Shown: in pieces, positions 58,711-64,000 of the stretch | How the letters are laid out: each line of letters begins with the position of its first letter | How positions within the stretch are numbered: the stretch's first letter is position 1 | Origin: Epiperipatus broadwayi | Taxonomy: Eukaryota; Onychophora; Udeonychophora; Euonychophora; Peripatidae | NCBI GenBank assembly: GCA_028023455.1 | Contig: JAQFVV010012424.1 | Span: 1,162,001 to 1,226,000, forward strand | Direction: 5' to 3' | Length of the DNA stretch: 64,000 bases | The notes under the pieces: model-generated | What the model was told of the DNA's origin: nothing | The model's input: only the letters and a program-made list of their open reading frames with translations | Databases searched by the model: none | Position numbers and translations under genes: made by a program

Positions 58711-59199
58711 ACTCTTATGATATTATTCTTCTCCTTTCTTCAGATGTTGTTGACCTAACTAGTGACACTATCAATATGAACTATTAGATTTACGAATAAT
58801 GAATTTAAGATGATGCTCTGATCAATTAGACTACTCATAAAGTCAGAAGTCAGTAGAAAATTGATATATTAATCTATGGGAATCCTGATTTCTTCATCTT
58901 GCTTAAGGGCAAGATTAATGAATGATGGCTTATGAGGTTATTTGCCATTATCATGTGAAAGTTTTTGAAAAACATTTAATAATTATTTCTGGATAATGAA
59001 AAAAATATCCAACATTTGAATCTTCCTTTAAAGAAAGATTACAAAATTGTGAGCCCAGAGTTGATCTCTCTTGGAATGACATGGCATCACAGAGACTGAC
59101 ATAAAGAATCACTTAGCAGCCCTTCCTGACCATGTACATCCTGGTATACATGCCTTACCTAAGTTTATGCTTCTCCATCTTAGCAACATTGTGATTCCA

Positions 59200-61080
59200 A
59201 TCATAATGGGAATGATAAAACACTTCTCAACACAAAAAAGGGTAATTCCTAACCTTTACCCTATCGCAATGGTTCATGAAGAAAAACAAGGAACCCATTT
59301 CCATCAATAGCGTTAGACCGATATCAATGACTCCTATCTCATTCAAAATCATAAAAGGAGTCATTAAAGAGAAAATAGTCCAAAATCATTCATAACATTT
59401 CAAAAAATCAATATGCTGAAAAGGGTTCATCAACCCTTACTGCCATGACAGAAGTTAAATTACTCCTCGACTATGTCAGATCTAATAGACTATCAAAACT
59501 GATTGCAGTCCAGATTGACGTAGCTGAGGTCTTTGACACAGTGAATCCCAACATCCTGCTTGAACTTCTAGGGAAAAACAACATTCCTTCGGAGATCATA
59601 CAAATACTAGATAACCTTTTATATAACCGATTCATTCACCTCACACTTAATGAAACTTTAACAGATGGATTCATGCCTAAGTGCTCCATACCTCAAGGGT
59701 CTTCACTTAGTGCATTGCTATTTTCATGCTATATAGACCTTCTTTTAAAGTCTATAGAAGATTCCCATCCTGGAATTCATATATCAAAAATCAAGAAATC
59801 CATCACCTCCATTGCATATATGGATGATGTCATAATATTCCTTCCATCACATAAGTATCTCAAACCACTTTACCTTTTACTGAACAAATTTTCTAGCTCA
59901 TCTCAACTACACATTAATAACAGCAAATCCTCTACATGGTGAATATTAAATGGGAAGAAAATCCATTCCAAATTTCTTGCTGAGCCCCAAAATTTCTTGG
60001 GGTTTCCTATATATAAATCTCAACTTGCCATGACCAAAAATATTCAGAATACCATCATTGAACAAGCTGACCTCCTTACACAGTGGCTTTAGAAGATCTA
60101 TTTATCTCTGCAGAGCAAGGTGGCTCTGTTAAATATGAAAGTAATGACCAAGATCGCCTATTATCTCCCATTCATTAATCACCAAGACATTCCTATCCAA
60201 AGTTTATAGACTATTTGCACGACTGTTTTAGAAGGGTCATACTTCAGCCATCAGCACAGCAAAAATGCAATTCCATAGAAAACAGAATGGAAGGTCCCTT
60301 CATTCCATTCAGGCAATATTCTATCAAAAAGCACACACAGTGGTGGTCAACCTGACACAAAAATATGATAGCATCCTTGCAACAGAACCAATAACTCCCA
60401 CAGATATGCCTCCTCCTGAGAAGTCCTCTTGGATAGACCAAATCCTCTCCCATCTTTACAAATTAAATGGCAACTCCTCTGAGTGCTTTCTTACTAAAAT
60501 CTCCATATGGACCACCCACTCATTAATGAAGCCCCAACCTTCACAATTAAGACCAAGACTTGGAGTAACAAATCACAAAATTACTACACTATTCAAATTT
60601 TTATTGATGGAGCCAAACTTCTTAGATTTTTTAATTAAGGCTAACTTGAACACAATTCCAACAAACTATTTCCTCCATTACAGAAGATTTATAAAAAAAC
60701 ATAGATTCTTCCTGTTCTGTTTGTAATAGAGAGGAAGAAACCTTCGAGCATATGATTCTACCCTGTACAAGCTTGACATCTGGAAGGCTAATGATAGCCC
60801 AAAATACTTCAGTGGACTATTATAAGATGCTATCTATTAAAGATTGCATGAAAGACTGAAACTTCATTCACATAAGAATATCGACTTTTATTATATACTC
60901 ACTGTGGATAACTAGATGCAAAATCACCTTCAATTTTCCACCGCCAAATGCAAAGGCAATATTCATCAGTACTTTAAAGAAGATTTAAAAAAAGATGAAA
61001 TTATATCAACAAAATTACTTTATGAGATCACTTGGAGTCTGTTCAAAATCCACAGCATCCCAACATCCCTATAATCACTC
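59200..61080 (+). pseudogene. Decayed non-LTR LINE (not RTE), reverse transcriptase region
   Basis: A broken coding region. VRPISMTPISFKIIKG (about 59310) is reverse transcriptase block 1. The open frame 59445-59942 has QIDVAEVFDTV (motif A), IPQGSSLSALLFSCYIDLL (motif B) and IAYMDDVIIFL (motif C, YMDD), then HINNSKS. After frame changes: FLGFPIYKS, YLSLQSKVALLNMKV and YYLPFINH. The frame 60265-60726 precedes CSVCNREEETFEHMILPC, a Cys/His cluster, and SLWITRCKITFN. This order resembles L1/Tx1-like LINEs; the clade is tentative. No endonuclease is recognised upstream. Stops at about 59941, 60090 and 60190 make it non-functional. It is less AT-rich than its flanks. Confidence 0.75.
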
Positions 61081-61428
<348 letters not shown>

Positions 61429-61526
61429 GAATGACTCAATAGAGTAAATGTAATAATTTTTTATATCAATAATAAAATTCTTTTTGAAAGTAAAATCCAA
61501 CATTTAATTACCAGCAAAATGCCTAT

Positions 61527-62745
61527 GGTTGCAGAAAGGAGTTTACTGTTAACTGAAAGGAGACTCTTTGATCTCCTTTTGAGACTTTAGAGAAACCAGG
61601 CAGGATCAATTCATAATGTCCACACAATACATTCTTACCATTGCAGCTGTTATTATTACATGACTAAACATATTGTAAATGAATATGGATCAACTGCTTA
61701 CCAGCATATATAAGCAAGGGTGGTGAGTTTAATGGCTTTTTGCTTCTGAGATTAAGATCGACAACTTCATGAACTTTCTTATCAATTGTCTAATAATTTT
61801 CTTGAAGGCAAAATAAATGTGTATGAAAATGAACATTTTAAAAATAGATAGTTACAATCATAACAGGTGAGTCTAAATTATGGTCTTATTCCCAGTAAGC
61901 AATAAAGTTGCCAGACAAGACAGGCATTGGCATTAAAAGATAAAGAATGCTAAAATACTCTGATTGTAAAGCCAGACTGTCAGTCAATAACCTGTTTCAT
62001 TTAGATACTTTCAAGATCACTTTTAAGTAAGGAAAAGATTGCATAAATTGGAGGAAATAGTTATCTAATATTAAATAGAACATTGTTGAACTTTGTGAAG
62101 TTAGGAGAAAAAGTGAAAAGACGATTGATTTTAAAAGTGGACATGCATTATACTATAAAGGTGAAGATATCAGAAAAACAAATGGAGTGAAATTCATCAT
62201 AAATAAAAAGTGGAAGAATAACATTGTAAAGATTAATGATATATCAGACAAAGTGGCAAGATTATTTATCATTCACCTGAATGGAAGATATCTAATGCTG
62301 ATCATTCAGTTTTTATGTTCTCAACAAATTCTCATTATAATGAAGAAATTTTTTATATGAACATATAAAATGCTTTTTATCAGACAAAACATTTTGAAAT
62401 TGTCATAGGAGACTTTAATACTAGAATTGGTAAAAAATTAAAGATGAAAGTGATGTGGTAAATTTGTTTGTTGTGATAGAAATGAGAATGAACACAGAAT
62501 TGAAGAGTTTGCAAAAAAAAAAAAGAAAACATATTATAAATTCATTTTTTTAAGCACTAACCAGAAATGGACGTAAAAGCATGCAAATGAAATTACATGT
62601 GAATAGAATTAAATTTTGATTAACAGAAAATACATATTTCAAGACTGTAATGTTTTTAGTATATTCAACACAAGAAATGATCATCAATTAATGAGATGTA
62701 GGATGCATGTTAAGCAAAAACTAGAGAAATAAAAAGTATCTTAAA
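61527..62745 (+). mobile_element. RTE LINE, old copy, left part
   Basis: Begins GGTTGCAGAAAGGAGTTTAC and follows RTE copies 1 and 2 through the 5' UTR and endonuclease region: TTGAACTTTGTGAAGTTAGG, AAATAAAAAGTGGAAGAA, GGAGACTTTAATACTAGAAT and GAAATGATCATCAATTAATG. Many indels and stops. It is interrupted at about 62745 and resumes at about 63838. Confidence 0.85.
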
Positions 62746-63612
62746 AAATCATCATCATCATCACTTTTAACCATTATTGATTTACTGCAGGATGAGGATT
62801 TCCCCAAGCTCAATCCATCTCCTATCTGTACTCTCTCTTCTCCACATCACTCCAGCACACTTCCTTATTTCATCCAAGCATCTCATATGTGGTCTCTTTC
62901 TAGGTTTTTTACAATCTCTTGAAATCTAATTTAAGATTATCAACTGATCCATATATTATCATCTCTTTTAGTAATATAGCCAGCCAAACTATATTTGTCT
63001 CTTATTTTTTCAATGATACCAGTAATACCTGTTTATTTTCTCACCCATGTATTTCATTTTCAAGATCCTCTTGTTACTCCTAACATACACATAGCCACAC
63101 TTTGTTAAATGATCTGAAGTCTCTATATTGCTCTTTTGTTAAGAATTTAAGTCTCAGATCCACAAGTAAGAACTATTAACACACATTTATTAAAAACTTT
63201 CATTTTCAAACACATAGGCATATTTCCCATTTAATATTAAGTTATTTTTGTCAAAAGCATTCCACCCAAGTTTAATTCTCTGATTAATTTCGTCCATTAT
63301 GTTTTCATCTGTAGTAACCAAGATATTTGTAGTTGTTATCTTCTTCTAACTCATCAGTATGAATCTTTATTTTCTTATTGTGAAAAAATCCATTGAACAT
63401 TAATTTGGTCTTTTTGATATTTGTCTTTAATCTTACTTTTTTACTTTCATCTGATAGTTCTTGCAATATTTCCCAAAGCTTTAAAGCATTATTTGGAAAA
63501 ACAATTACCATCTGCAAAATCTAGATGAATTAAATGATGTCCATTTACTTTTCTTCTCTTAGCTTCCTATTTTAATCCATAAAATATTCCTTGCAAAACA
63601 ACAGGGTAACTT
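62746..63612 (-). mobile_element. RTE LINE, 5'-truncated copy nested in an older RTE copy
   Basis: The plus strand starts with (ATC)n, the complement of the RTE (GAT)n tail, then the complement of the C-terminal coding region. On the minus strand, frame 63305-63517 encodes VIVFPNNALKLWEILQELSD and LEEDNNYKYLG, matching copy 2 residues from about 736. It is truncated near CCTTGCAAAACAACAGGGTA. The tail lies at the left junction with the host copy, so it inserted in opposite orientation. Confidence 0.85.
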
Positions 63613-63617
63613 CATAT

Positions 63618-63673
63618 CACTACTACTACTGCTGCTGCTGCTGCTACTGCTGCTGCTGCTGCTACTGCTACTG

Positions 63674-63766
<93 letters not shown>

Positions 63767-63834
63767 GCAACAACAACAGCAACAATAATAATAGTAATAG
63801 TAATGGTAATAGTAATAGTAGTAGTAGTAGTAGT
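63618..63834. repeat. Compound trinucleotide microsatellite, about 217 bp
   Basis: (CTA)n and (CTG)n interspersed, then a long (CTA)n, (TAA)n, (CAA)/(CAG) mix, and (TAG)n. It sits exactly between the truncated 5' end of the nested RTE and the point where the host RTE resumes. Confidence 0.95.
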
Positions 63835-63837
63835 TTA

Positions 63838-64000
63838 TAATTGTACCTCAGAAATACTCCAATGATTTTAAATTGGAATTTACAAAAAATATTAACAGAT
63901 TTTGAGGGATGGTTCAGATTTGAATAAAATTAATAGGAAGATGACAATACATTTTAAAGAATTGCAACAAAGATACCTAGTATAAAAAAGTAACTTACCA
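63838..64000 (+). mobile_element. RTE LINE, old copy, right part (continues past window)
   Basis: CCAATGATTTTAAATTGGAA, then TTTACAAAAAATATTAACAG, GATTCAGATTTGAAT-like and GAATTGCAACAAAGATA match copy 2 from about 39785 to 39960. It is the continuation of the copy beginning at 61527. Confidence 0.75.

Overview
The window reads as eukaryotic, non-coding, strongly AT-rich DNA, packed with retrotransposons, foldback repeats and microsatellites. No complete host gene is visible. RTE-type LINEs, Penelope-like GIY-YIG fragments, tRNA-derived SINEs and long (TA)n tracts together suggest a repeat-rich invertebrate. A mollusc, perhaps a cephalopod, is my guess from repeat style only (low confidence).

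Layout. 1-9.4 kb is mostly unique-looking AT-rich sequence with two small foldback repeats, a CG/CA/TA microsatellite, one less AT-rich block (6.2-7.0 kb) and a single candidate spliced exon on the minus strand (8318-8411). 9.4-12.4 kb holds two 5'-truncated minus-strand RTE fragments. 12.4-14.4 and 17.1-18.6 kb are two copies of an ORF-less 1.5-2 kb element with inverted ends and a 3' hairpin, both set in (TA)n tracts. Between them lies a degenerate minisatellite. 18.7-26 kb carries foldback repeats with a hammerhead-ribozyme-like core, a Penelope-type GIY-YIG fragment and two tRNA-derived SINEs. 28.5-31.8 and 38.5-41.8 kb are two near full-length RTE LINEs: the first has a target-site duplication but a frameshift, the second an open 985-codon frame. 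31.8-38.3 kb contains SINEs, a Penelope remnant, RTE fragments and a 1-kb palindrome of the hammerhead-like repeat. 42.8-46.2 kb carries several palindromes, two with amplified arms. 50.2-52.0 kb is a large inverted duplication of a Penelope-like 3' part. 54.8-58.7 kb has more foldback and hammerhead-like repeats. 59.2-61.1 kb is a decayed LINE of another clade with a YMDD box. 61.5-64.0 kb is an old RTE copy split by a second RTE fragment in opposite orientation.

How the parts may work together. RTE proteins would mobilise RTE copies and possibly the SINEs. Penelope-like elements (reverse transcriptase plus GIY-YIG nuclease) are known to be associated with hammerhead ribozymes. The repeat family seen at 18.7, 25, 36, 38, 43 and 57 kb has conserved hammerhead core bases, helix I pairs that covary, and in one copy direct terminal repeats about 450 bp apart. 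It therefore looks like a retrozyme-like non-autonomous element that may depend on Penelope machinery. This is the main discovery candidate.
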